From Enoplolaimus lenunculus (Eukaryota > Nematoda > Enoplea > Enoplida > Thoracostomopsidae): 64,000 nucleotides of DNA. Of the stretch, positions 23,694 to 35,000 are shown piece by piece (the first letter of the stretch is position 1; every line of letters starts with the position of its first letter). The translations under genes were made by a program, and so were the position numbers. The stretch covers positions 62,001-126,000 of the forward strand of contig JASANG010003769.1 of NCBI GenBank assembly GCA_030248215.1, read 5' to 3'. The notes under the pieces were generated by a model. That model ran no database searches, was not told the DNA's origin, and saw only the letters and a program-made list of their open reading frames with translations.

Positions 23694-25130
23694 CTTGAGT
23701 CGTTTATCCACACCGCGAGAATGACAAGTGTATTGTTGAATTATTTTTTAATGTTAAATAAATGTCGAATTCATAAATCTCACTGCGCAAAAATTTGCTT
23801 CAAATATTCGACTACCATGTGAACGCATTTGTGTAGTTGGTGAGTGGACTCTATCTTGTTCGCATCCTCAACACATGTTCTTAGATTGGCCAATGAGAAC
23901 ATATCAAATGTTGTAAAATTAGTACCCTAGCTACGTATTTTTGTTATAAAGTTATAGTACGACAATTTCCTCTGTATCAAAATAGAGCCTACAAAAAAAT
24001 CATTGAACGCTAAAAGTACTTTTTGCATCAAACTAGGTAACTTTATATAAGAAAGGTTTATAGACTGATCATACAATGAAGTTCCATAAATTCAAATATA
24101 ATGCGTGCGTACTGCAAAAAGATAAAGACTTTGTTCATCTTTAAAAAACGTAACACAGTAGTTAATTCTCAGCATTCTAGAACACACATCAATGTAACAA
24201 AGTTGTTCTTTAATACTAAAACCAGGTCAGGAATATCTCAGCGCATACACTATTTGGGAATCTCAACCAACACGTCGAATACAAACCCACTCAGAGCTGT
24301 TCAAACAAAGGTTGTCGTACACCATTATTAACTTCATAGTTGAAGGCACCTGAGAAGTTTGGCGCGTACCGTATTCCTCCCTATTGGCTCGATAATGTAA
24401 AGATAGCATGACCCATTAACAAAAATATGCGTTGTTTTAGCACAAAATGTCAAAAAATTTCAACGATTCTTGCGAGGTTAGGACTTTCCAGGCATTGTTC
24501 CCTTCTTAGAAGTCCGATATGCTGAAACTTTTGCTGAAATTGTAATTCTTAGGAGAATGTCCTTAAAGCGTAACTTTGCTTGGTTTTCCCTTAAAAATTC
24601 CCCAGAAATTCTTGACTCGCAATTATTAAGTTGACTGCCACCAAGTTTGGGTAAAGTGTACACCCTTGCCAACTCCGAGCTGTCTATGAACGCATGTTTT
24701 AAATTTGAGTAATATATACCAAACTTTGCTTAGTTTTTTAACAGATATGTGTTGCCGATTCTTTCGATGCTGGTGGTGGTATATATTGCTTTAGATGTCA
24801 ACTGTTTTAAGCAATGCAAAAACAATAAACGCATTAATGATCAGTGGTAATTGTTGCGATTTTTTCGGTTTGTCCATGGTTGACCTGGCGTCTCACCAAT
24901 TCTACCGTGACAGGTTAGTATCTTAAAATCAATTCACACGTTGTTTAAGGTTTTCAATTGTGAGAAATTTCCTGTATACTAGCACTCGTCTATTTAAAAA
25001 TCTATCTGGATGTCACAGAAGCGAAGGGTGACACAACCACTTTGTTGAAAATGTGTGCTATCTATCAAAAGTAAACAGTATACGGGCGTGACGTACCACG
25101 CCTTTTTAGAGTGAAAATTATACACTGAAA
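23694..25130. other. intergenic upstream of MRPS27
   Basis: The MRPS27 promoter should lie at the left. No exon is recognised. Short ORFs at 24101 and 24478 show no family features. Confidence 0.3.
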
Positions 25131-26310
25131 TTAAAAACCCTGACTTTAATAGGGTCAAACATCATCCCGTGTTATTTTTAGTGACTTCCCGCTTTCAGCG
25201 GCGAATCCACATATTTCTCATGTGCGGCTGCTAAATGTTTTGAAACGCAATTTTTCAGCAAAAATTTTTGTGAGAGGAAAAATTTTACACTAAGGACCTT
25301 ACAATTTTGCCACAAAAATCCTGAGAAGACAAATTGTAAAATAGGTACCGTATATTTTATACAAAAAAATTTCTGAGGGAGAAAATTGTGAGGTAGAGGG
25401 ACCTTGCCATTTTGTCACAAAAAATTCTGAGGGGACAAATTGTAAAGTACCTTATCATTTCTTACAAAAAAATTTTCTTAGGGGGAAAATTGTAAGGTAG
25501 GGGGAACTTTACCATTTTACCACAAAAAATTTCTGACGGAGGGCGTACGCTCGCCTGCTCTTCTCTAGATCCGCTCTTCTCTAGATCCGCTAGTGCCTGC
25601 ATTCCCATTAGACCGCAATAAAGTAAGCTTAAATTTTAGACTATTTTTGCTTGTGCTAGGCTTAAGCTTTGTTTTAGACTTGCGTTTAATATTACGCTGA
25701 GGATTTCTAAACATATAGGAATATGTTTTGGTTGTTTGATTGTTGAAAGTGTTCGGTCCAAATTTTTGTGACCCGCTCTGGTCTTATTACATCGGAACAT
25801 AATGCCGAATAGGCTCCTCATAACCTCCTGTAAATCACGTGATGTTTCAATGAAATTTTAATTTTTTCAAGACTTGAATATATACGTTATCTTTTTGCCG
25901 TATTGTATGTACTACTGCGGAACCAAATATTTTCAAAAGTTCTGAAATATATTATTTTTCATGTATTGTGTAAGAGCGGCGCTCTGAGTTAAATTGCGTC
26001 ATTTTATGTTGGATGACTGGTTGCGTACCTAATTTATTGTTAATTGTTTAATTGCTTTCGATTAAAAATCAAAACTAAAACCACAGACTATTAAAAAAGA
26101 TCACGCAAATTCTTCACTGTACTACTCTTGAGATATAAAATTTAAAAATACGAAGTTATTCTATCGACAAATATCAGGCTAAAAACTGAACTGTTTGGAA
26201 TTTTGGCATGTTTTAAAGATCAAGATTTTTCATCATCGTGGAATAATTATGCAAATATTTGAACTCAGGGTTGAATACAGAATTCTTTTCGTCAACTCCA
26301 GCTACATGAG
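25131..26310. repeat. composite unclassified interspersed repeat
   Basis: It shares blocks, in the same order, with 40210-40830: TTTTAGTG-C-CTTCCCGCTTT-like text, a run of degenerate units of about 60-65 bp containing ACAAAAAATTTCTGAGGGG and AAATTGTAAGGTAGGG (25262-25560), then CTTGTGCTAGGCTTAAGC, then CATCGGAACATAATG. A distal block with ATACAGAATTCTTTTCGTCAACTCC recurs at 41.7, 41.9 and 47.5 kb. I cannot assign a family or find terminal repeats. Confidence 0.55.
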
Positions 26311-26509
26311 GATCACCTGCCTTTCGCCCGTTGTATGGCGTGGAATGCACACTCAATTTCTTTAGCAAATGGATGCTCACACGAAATGCAAAATATCTAG
26401 AACTCGAGAGTCAGATCATATATATTAGAAGAGCGAACAAAATCTCGCAAAAGAAGCGAGCGGGGAAGCAGAAGCATTTTAAAGCTATAAGGTGGTTATA
26501 ATTGAAGTA

Positions 26510-27070
26510 GTTATGCTGGGTTTGCGTTATAACCGGGACAGCTTGTGACATGCTCTTCTCTATTAAACTATTAGGTAACATTTAATCTACTTATAGACCC
26601 CATATCATAGTTAAAGATTCGTCTTTATCTGCTATTATCATGTGTAAATCACCGTTTATTCTTCAATATCATTTGATATTCGATGCATTATCTGCGAATA
26701 TAATATGATATATTTGTAAATGTCTGCATACTTGAGGTAACACACCCAAATAGTCATGTTGAATATCATACGATACTTAAATTTGACATTTGAATTTTTG
26801 AATTATAAAGCTGTGGTCTAAGGTTTTTATTTATGTATTAGTACCCGAATGTTACAGTGTCTCGCTGAATGGCATATGATATTCGTTATAGGAATATCAT
26901 GATATTCGCATAAATGTTTGTCAATATAACGTGACATACCGACTATTGTACACATTGAATATTTGAGAGCGGTGGATTGTAAAGCTTATGTCATATTACA
27001 TTCAACTTTTGTCTTAACGTTGACGTCCATCGACATAGGACAAACCGTGACCCGTCTGCCCCGAACATGA
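26510..27070. mobile_element. diverged copy of Harbinger-like MITE
   Basis: The order of words such as CTATTAGGTAACATTT, CTGCTATTATCATGTG and TTCAATATCATTTGATATTC follows the element at 376-1033. The ends are eroded. Confidence 0.5.
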
Positions 27071-27175
27071 AGCCTGCCTCAGAGTAGGACCCTGTTTGCT
27101 TTGGGCCTTAAATTCGGGTATGTAAAGCGCAGATGAAGCTGTAGACAGTTTTGGGCTATGAATTTGGGCCATATA

Positions 27176-27386
27176 CACTGCAAAAAATGGTGAGTCAAAT
27201 TGACTCTCTCCGAAATAGGCTCTACGGGACTACACAAACTGAGTCAAAATTCGACTCCGCCAGGGTCAAACGTGCGATTTAGCGAGTCAAATTGAAATTC
27301 TATTGGAATAGAATTTGGCTCAGTTTGTGTAGTCCCGTAGAGCCTATTTCGGAGACAGTCAATTTGACTCACCATTTTTTGCACTG
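27176..27386. mobile_element. foldback MITE with CACTG ends
   Basis: Two arms of about 70 bp are near-perfect inverted copies. The left begins CACTGCAAAAAATGGTGAGT; the right ends with the complement except for one terminal base. Both carry the AGGCTCTACGGGACTACAC word or its complement. Ends starting CACTG suggest the CACTA (EnSpm) group, but I see no clear target duplication. The right arm also occurs at about 1740-1836, ending GCAGTG. Confidence 0.55.
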
Positions 27387-28300
27387 CAAAAACGACGTAT
27401 AGCACACTCCACTTTGGTAAATGTACCAAAACCGGCCGTGTTACGATAAAGACGGTTTCACTTTCATGGAGAGCAATAAACCAGGAGTGCACACGTATGT
27501 GCTCCTGGCTACAAATGCACAGAAAATATTTATATATACACTATATATTGAGGATCTTTTTTATTTTCCCACCATGTAGTGTTGTAGGAGCACTTTTTAC
27601 TTTCCATTCAGGATGTTGCTGCCCACTTGACCGCCTCAGTTTCAAAGCAAGCTAAGCAAAATATTGGACAACAGCCCCCAAGCGCTCCTCAAGCTTTCCA
27701 CAGTGCGGTTCTCGTACTTGAACGTCATTGAGAAATTTTACGAGCGCCATTGATTAGTGTGGGAGATTTGAGGAGGAGCGAAAGCGCCCCCACCCTGCTT
27801 AGATAAAAAATTTTCCATGTTTGTTAAGAAATTTTTTCTTGTGGGGGAAGTAAAAAGTGCCTACTGCCTGTATAAATCATGAATATTATAAAAATCAAGA
27901 AATATGTTATATTACTTAATAGCATGACATGTGATTTAGTTTTAAGTTTTGAAAATTGTTACAATTTCTCGATATTTAAAAAAGTATTCAACAAAATTCA
28001 TATTAATATATACCAAACTTCCCTCTTCAAGTACAATGGGATCGATTCTCATCCGCACCAAAAACCTGAATTAAACTTAGAAAATAGTTCGACCATTTTA
28101 AATTTTTAAATAACAAACAACGAAATGTTTAATTTTTCATCAGAATTTAAAACAAATTTCAAATTTAAGACTAAATAAAAATGTCGTGCTTTTCATTGAA
28201 GTATTTGCTTTGTACACTATATTCATGATATTTGAAATCAAATGCTCCCAAGATATAAGCACATATCTGTTTTCACTGTCTTCCCTCGAGTTTCCACTGT
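27387..28300. other. no gene seen
   Basis: Mostly AT-rich. A stretch at 27590-27850 is less AT-rich, but I found no exon, motif or repeat partner in it. Confidence 0.3.
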
Positions 28301-28302
28301 CT

Positions 28303-28462
28303 GGCCCATGTAAAATCAGGGGTGGAACGTTTTTCTGTTGGTCTAGAAAAGAGTAAGTTTAAGCTTTAGACTATTTTTTGTTTGGCTTAGGCTTAGGCTT
28401 TGGCTTAGCTTATGCTTAGGAATAAACTCATTTTTACGCATAGGCTAAGGCTTAGAAATATG
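28303..28462. mobile_element. right-truncated MITE with GGCCCATGTA end
   Basis: It begins GGCCCATGTAAAATCAGGGG and GTGGAACG, then AAGCTTTAGACTATTTTTTG and GGCTTAGGC repeats. The right end is missing where the minisatellite begins. Confidence 0.5.
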
Positions 28463-28474
28463 TTTATCATCCTG

Positions 28475-29930
28475 TTCCATCCATGTTTTTCCGTTGGCCC
28501 ATTATCTCAACTGTCTCCGCTAATCATCTGTCTCCACTGCCCGATCTGTTTCCACTGTCCTCACTGTCCCGATTGTTCCTACTGTCCCCACGGTACCAAC
28601 TAATCTCACTGCTAACACTGTCCTCGCGGACCCAACTGTCTACACTGTTTCAACACAACTGTCTCCACTGTTCCAACTACCTCAGTTTCCAGTTGAACCA
28701 ATTGTACTTGTTGCCACTGTCAACTGTCCCCACTTTTTCAACTGTTAAAACTATTTAACTGTCCAAACTGACCCCACCGTTTCAACTGTCCTGATTGACC
28801 CCATTGTCCTCACTCTCCCAACTGCCTCCATTATTCCAAATGTCTCCATTGTTCCCACTGTCCCAAACTCGCAATTGTGCCAACCGCGCCTACTCTCTCC
28901 GCTGTCCCCACTGTCACCATGTTCCCACTGTCCTAATTGCCCCCATTGTCCCCAGTCTACCAACTGTCTCCACTATCCAACTGTTTCTTCAACTGTTTCC
29001 TCTATTCCATCTCTTCCAACTGTCGCCACTGTCCCAACAGTCCCCACTGTCATAATTGTCCTCAATGTTCCAACTGTCCCAACTGCCCCAACTGTCTCCA
29101 GTGTCCTAACTGTCCCCACAATTCTAATTCTCTCCATTGTCCCAACTGTCCCAATTGTCTCCACTGATGCAACTGTTCCGCTGTCCCAGCTGTGCCAACT
29201 GTGGCAACTGTGATATCTGTGCCATATATTTCCACTGTCCCCACTGTTATAACTGTCCCTACTACAATGACTCTCGCCACTGTCCCAACTGTTCCAACCA
29301 ACGCCCCATTGCACCTGTTGCCACTATCCCTAGTATCCCAACTGTGGCAACTCCGCCTAGTGCCCGAGGTACCTATTGTCTCCACTGATGCAACTGTTCC
29401 GCTGTCCCAGCTGTGCCAACTGTGGCAACTGTGATATATGTGCCATATATTTCCACTGTCCCCACTGTTACAACTGTCCCTACTACAATGACTCTCGCCA
29501 CTGTCCAACTGTTCCAACTAACTGCCCCATTGCACATGTTGCCACTATCCCTAGTATCCCAACTGTGCCAACTCCGCCTAGTGCCCGATGTACCTATTGT
29601 CTCCACTGTTCCATCTGTCTCCACAATTCTAATTATCCTCATTGTCCCTAACTATCCAAACTGTCCTCATTGTCCCCTTTGTCCTGATTTTCCCCATTAC
29701 CCGCACTCTTCCAACTGTCTCTGCTGTTCCAACGTTTCCAATGTACCCACTGCGCCAACTGTTTCAACTGTGCCATCTGTGCAAACTGGCCCCACTGTCC
29801 CAACTGTTCCACGTCCCACTGCAATGACTGTCGCAACTGCCTTAACTTTCCCAACCCAACTGTCCCCACCTCTGGTTCCAACTGTCTCCACTGACCAAAC
29901 AACAGCGACAAACGCTGTACCTTATCGCAA
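28475..29930. repeat. 9-bp minisatellite, about 1.4 kb
   Basis: Almost the whole stretch is built from degenerate ACTGTCCCA / ACTGTCCCC units. A larger segment is duplicated in tandem inside it: 29161-29394 and 29395-29627 share TGATGCAACTGTTCCGCTG and TATATTTCCACTGTCCCCAC. Because the unit is a multiple of three, long open frames appear on both strands (Thr-Val-Pro on plus, Gly-Thr-Val on minus). They are repeat artefacts and not genes: none has a plausible start, splice context or non-repeat domain. Confidence 0.85.
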
Positions 29931-32020
29931 ATGAATAATGCCTTAAATCCTTGAAACATTTTGCTCTAGACTAAACAGACCTCAAGTCACACACGACCAC
30001 ACGGTACCTACCCCAGTTCAATGTGCGTAAAAAGCTAGTCGTGATGAAATGTACTCAGTTCAAAAGTACCGTGTTACTCGTTCCAGTCGAAGATAAAACT
30101 ACCTACTTCTATGCTGCATGTTGAGCATAATGGTAGCTGGCATGCCCACCATTCAGAACATTTGATTGGGGAGTGTGCAAGCGACGAGGCCTGTTAGAAA
30201 AAGCTTTCGCTTTCACAGGTGTAAATCATTTTCTACTCTATGTTGGTGCTATAATTGTTCCGAAAACCCATAAAGTTCAGCTATGCCCCTTTCAACAATC
30301 AATATATCTACCTGCTCGTCGCTCACGCCATGGTAGCTGTATTAAGGTCTACATGTCCAATGTGGTCTATGAAATAGGTCTGATATAGCTCATATTAGGC
30401 TATATGGGTAAAGCTGGTTGTGTTCTGAGCTTTATGTGTGTATATGCTTTCGTGTCGTTGGCCTGCATAGAAACAAGAGCTTTTTTGATATCAAGCACAG
30501 ATGTCTGTATATATTCTTGATATTTTTTATCATGCTAAAATGTCGATGAGGCCGCGCTAGGCAGTGTTTAGTTTTTCAGTTTCAAAAACACTAAGACGAT
30601 GTTTAGATTTTTGACTAAAAGAGTTTAGAAAAATTGTGTTTCAGGCAAAATATTTTCGTTTGAACACCATTTTTCGTCACAGTAATGAGTAAATGCGTGT
30701 ACTTATGTGCAAATTAAAATTCATTCATATGCACTGCGCATGTGCGTATTTATAGCTATAGAGGTACGTAATATCAGAATTCAGAGTTGTTTTTTTGTAA
30801 AGTTAGACGAAATGTGAAAGAAAACTTTATGGTGATTCGTGGCTTATTTTCAAGATTTCGATGGCATCGCATTTTATGGACAACGAAACTTTAACCGTTT
30901 GCTATTTTTCCCGTAAAAACAACGAAATGATTTAATCTTCTTATATATTGAGATGTAGAGAAATTCTTAACAACAGAGTATGGAATTTACGATATAACAG
31001 CATCGTCACCAAATAATTATGGGGAGTGCCCCTATAACTGTAACACAACATTGTTTACTTGTAGGCCGAGTCTATTTGGTCAAAGTTGTATTTAGTCAGA
31101 TAAGTTGCAGGCCAGTTGCCAGCTCAATTTACCTTGGTTTCAGTTGCAACTAAAATTTAGTAACTGTCAATATTTTAGTTTGCGCTCAAAGTTTATAGCT
31201 TTAAAACTACTGAAACATTTGTGCCGCGTGAATATTAATTAGTTACGCTTGCTGATATTGCTTCGTGTGCCAAGTTGAAGTTGAGTTACGTGCTAGAATA
31301 AGACAATTATTTTATTCAAATTTTCAACTATTCAAACAAGTCTAAAACAAGCAAGTCAGGTTGTTCTGAAAACGTTCAACTAAAAAATGTTCGCAATTTT
31401 TAATTTAACAGCATCAAGTAAAGTGCATTTTAGCATCAACCTTAGTATTCATTAACTTCTTTTCGTGTGTTAAAGCACGTGTACCTGCACGAGTACATTT
31501 TTTTCATCTTTCCGTTTTTTGTCGATCGTATCAATTTTTTTGCGAAAAAAACTGTCCCTGCCTACCAGTATAAATTTAGTAATAGAATGATAATACCGAA
31601 ATACGATTTCTCGTGCGACAACATGGCCACTGTCAGGGTGGCGAACCATTGTTTCAAAAACCTGGAAGGCTCTAGTGAACCCAGAACCGTTTCTTGATTT
31701 TTACAAACGGCTGTTTTAAAATGTCGCGCCAGCTAATAGCAATTGAACCACAGCCACCTATAGTAAGTGCAGCTAGCATGTCAGGTCTGTTTGAAGATTA
31801 TATTCAATTATCAGAATCTACGAAACTCGAATGTTATATACAATTGTCGCTAAATTTGACAAGTTAGCTCGACTAAAAAAGTTCAAGTCCTCGTTTGTAA
31901 ACCTGGCTAAAATAATATATACTTATAACTCAAACATAAGGTTTAAAGGTAAATATATAGTCTTGACCCTGTACTGTGTAGGTATACTGATTCTACATCG
32001 TTCCAGCATTAATATATGCT
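29931..32020. other. intergenic, upstream of PAL
   Basis: No exon is firmly recognised. At 31721 an ATG frame of 14 codons ends at a GTAAGTGC donor (31763), so a 5' exon of the PAL gene could lie here, but I see nothing to prove it. The sequence is otherwise AT-rich and unique within the window. Confidence 0.3.
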
Positions 32021-35000
32021 ATGTATTATAAATATGCTGTCTATTTTGCGCAGTTGATTGCTGTAGTATTGAGCGGAAAGACTGGACCGCCGGTGGTGTT
32101 TGAAAATGGTCCGGAATTTATGTATAATGAAGTAAGTTTTGCGTTCCCATTGCAACTGCTAAGCTAATCCGAAACATCCTGTTTAATCGCGATACTGTCT
32201 GGAGATAAGGGTTCCTGTTGTCACCTTTTTGTCTATAAGGATTTTGCCGTCTTAACTTTTTGTTAATGGTATCAAAGCTTGGCTCGTCTGTTAAACTAAT
32301 TCAGTAAATTATTATATATCTTAGTATAAATCATACGTTTACATGGTCTAAAATCTATATTGTTAAAACTGGAACGCCCCATGTAACGTAATTTGGTCAG
32401 CCTTCCAGCTTTTGTTTATATGTTAATATAGAATGAACGTATTTAAATCATTTATAAAAATCCATTGCAACGCTGCGCAAAATACGCATGTGGGGCTTTC
32501 CACCTTTATAGATTAAAATAGTTTAATATCTTAAATGTAATGTTTCTTTTAGCAACAGTCATCAGTTGTATGGCCATCGTCAGATTTGATACTCGGTCAA
32601 GTAGCCGGCATTGATTTAGACAGCGATCGAAATGTCCACATATTTCAACGAGGATCTCGCGTATGGGACGGCGGGTAATCCACATTTATGTTTACCATAG
32701 ATAATGTTGCAAGACGTAATATCAAGCTGAATTTAGTCGTTAACTAAGTTTTGCAAATTTTAGCCATGATTTTTAAGTCCGAGTGTTTGGATTTGGATTT
32801 TATAAAATCCAAAAGTAGGTATCACAAAAGCTTGAAACATTATTATATATAAGATATAGGAGCAGAATAGATTGCATTCTCGGTTAAACCCAAAAACCAT
32901 GTCGCTGAAAATTACAGCGAATTGCTTATGGGTCAGAATGAGTTGAATCACTGAGTGTGAATTAGACCTTTCAGAACTCAAACACCTGAATTGATTGAAC
33001 TCATTCTGAATTATTTAATCACCTCACTTCAGAGTGAGATAATGTTTACTGGTATTAACTCAGAAATAACCAGAAATGACTATTAAATTCGTTCTCTGAG
33101 TTTATTATATAATCAACTCAATTGAATTTTATAGTATGACATGCATTTTTAGCATAATTATATATTGCTTGCATTTGAATTGAACCGTCAACTTGTTTCC
33201 GCTGTAAATTGCTTAAAATCGGAAGTTACGTACATATATGTTTCAGATCGTTTGACTGGAACGGAAACTTTCAACACAAAGATGACGGCCCAATTAATGA
33301 ACCAACGCTAATTACGTTAGATAAAGATACCGGAGAAGTTGTTCAAGCGTTGGGTAGTGACCGGTATGCTATAGTTTAGCTGGTAAAACAGAAATGATTA
33401 AAATGAAATTTTGGTTTTGCCTGGTTTGTAGGTCAACCAACGGTGTATCGTACGTTTTTTTACTGTCAGGTAAAAACAACGCCTTTATTGAACTCACTAC
33501 CGTAACCTGAAGAGAAACAGGAGACTCTAGTCACCTTGGAAAAACTCCGCACTTTTAAAAAATGTTGTAATCTTGCTAACGTCATCTCAACCCTACGGAA
33601 TTCCCCAAAAAGTTTACTCTTCACACTATTAAAACATGTAACACTGGGCACGCGCCGGTATTTCTACCGCAAACGTTTTGTCAATTATATCTTAAAGAAC
33701 CTCAACTTGTCTCGAAACGTCTATAATATAAACAGTTTTGTATTTATTTAATAGTACATGTTTGCAATTTACAGGTTCTATATGCCACACGGTCTCACGC
33801 TTGATTCCAATGACAACATATGGGTTACAGATGTCGCAATGCATCAGGTAAAACAAAGCAAAACACAAATTGTATTGGTTTTGAACACAAGTGTCAATTA
33901 ACTCTTTAATGAAAAATTTTCAACTTTTACTATCTTTAACGAAACTTTTCGATTTTACTATATTTAATGAAAAAAATTATTAATTGCACGCTGCCTTTAT
34001 ATACAAGAGTAGTTTGAAAAGTTCGTAAGTTACCAAAGTGTAGCCCAACGCGAGTTGATGTTTGCCATAATCAACTCTGAAAAAATTAACTCACACCCTA
34101 AGTTAATCAACTCACTGGAACACAATCAACTGAGACAGAGTTAACTGCAATTATTAACTCAGAAACAATTAACTCGCTAACTGAGAGTAGATTAATCAAC
34201 GCGACGGAATTCAAAGTGTATTAATTAATACCCGTATATTACATGCGACTAAGTCACTATATGTACCACGTGTTGTGACTGCGACTTCCCGTATAGATTG
34301 AATATGAATTAGCTTGATTAATAGTGAAGAACAAGATTCCAATCTGCGAAAAAGATCAGTTTAAGTTTTCTGTATTTTTCAGGTCATGAAATTCCGCAAA
34401 GGTTCCGACAAACCTGAACTTGTGCTTGGTAAAGCATTCACCCCAGGCAGTGGAAATGACGAATTTTGTCAACCGACCGACGTCGCTGTTTCAGAGACCA
34501 CTGGTGACATATTTGTTTCTGACGGGTATGTCCCTATAAGCGTTGCGCTGTATTCGATGCACATCACCGTCCGGCACCACAAGTCAAAAAATTGTTTTGG
34601 CAAATTATGCTTTATCATGAGACAAATTCACCTGAGTGCCGCACTGGATTATGCCGGACGGCATTAAAATGCTTAAAAAGTGTGGCACAACTATATGGAT
34701 TGTGCTAGACTCACCCCGCACCATACTATGTTGGTGGACGTCATCTGAAAGAATTATTCAAACAAGGAGCTGAGAGTCGTTTTTAAAATTCAATTTCATT
34801 TGAGACGCGTTTCAGCGTATATTGGCGAGCGGCACAGGGTATTCGACAATCGGAAAATAAAAGAGTCAAAATTCATTTTTTACTACTGTAGTGACCCGAA
34901 TAAAAGAGGGGTAATAAGAGGGCTCTCCATTTTGAGCCCAATCAATAGGAGTCCATATCCCTAACAAGATTCCGTAAGCGGATAGACTCCCTAAACCCTA

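Noticed and set aside
24478-24672. 64-codon minus-strand ORF
   Set aside because: No similarity, motif or splice context that I can recognise.
28795-29959. Long overlapping ORFs on both strands (up to 173 codons)
   Set aside because: They are translations of the 9-bp minisatellite; composition is only Thr, Val, Pro, Ser, Cys or the Gly-rich complement, with no start context or domain.
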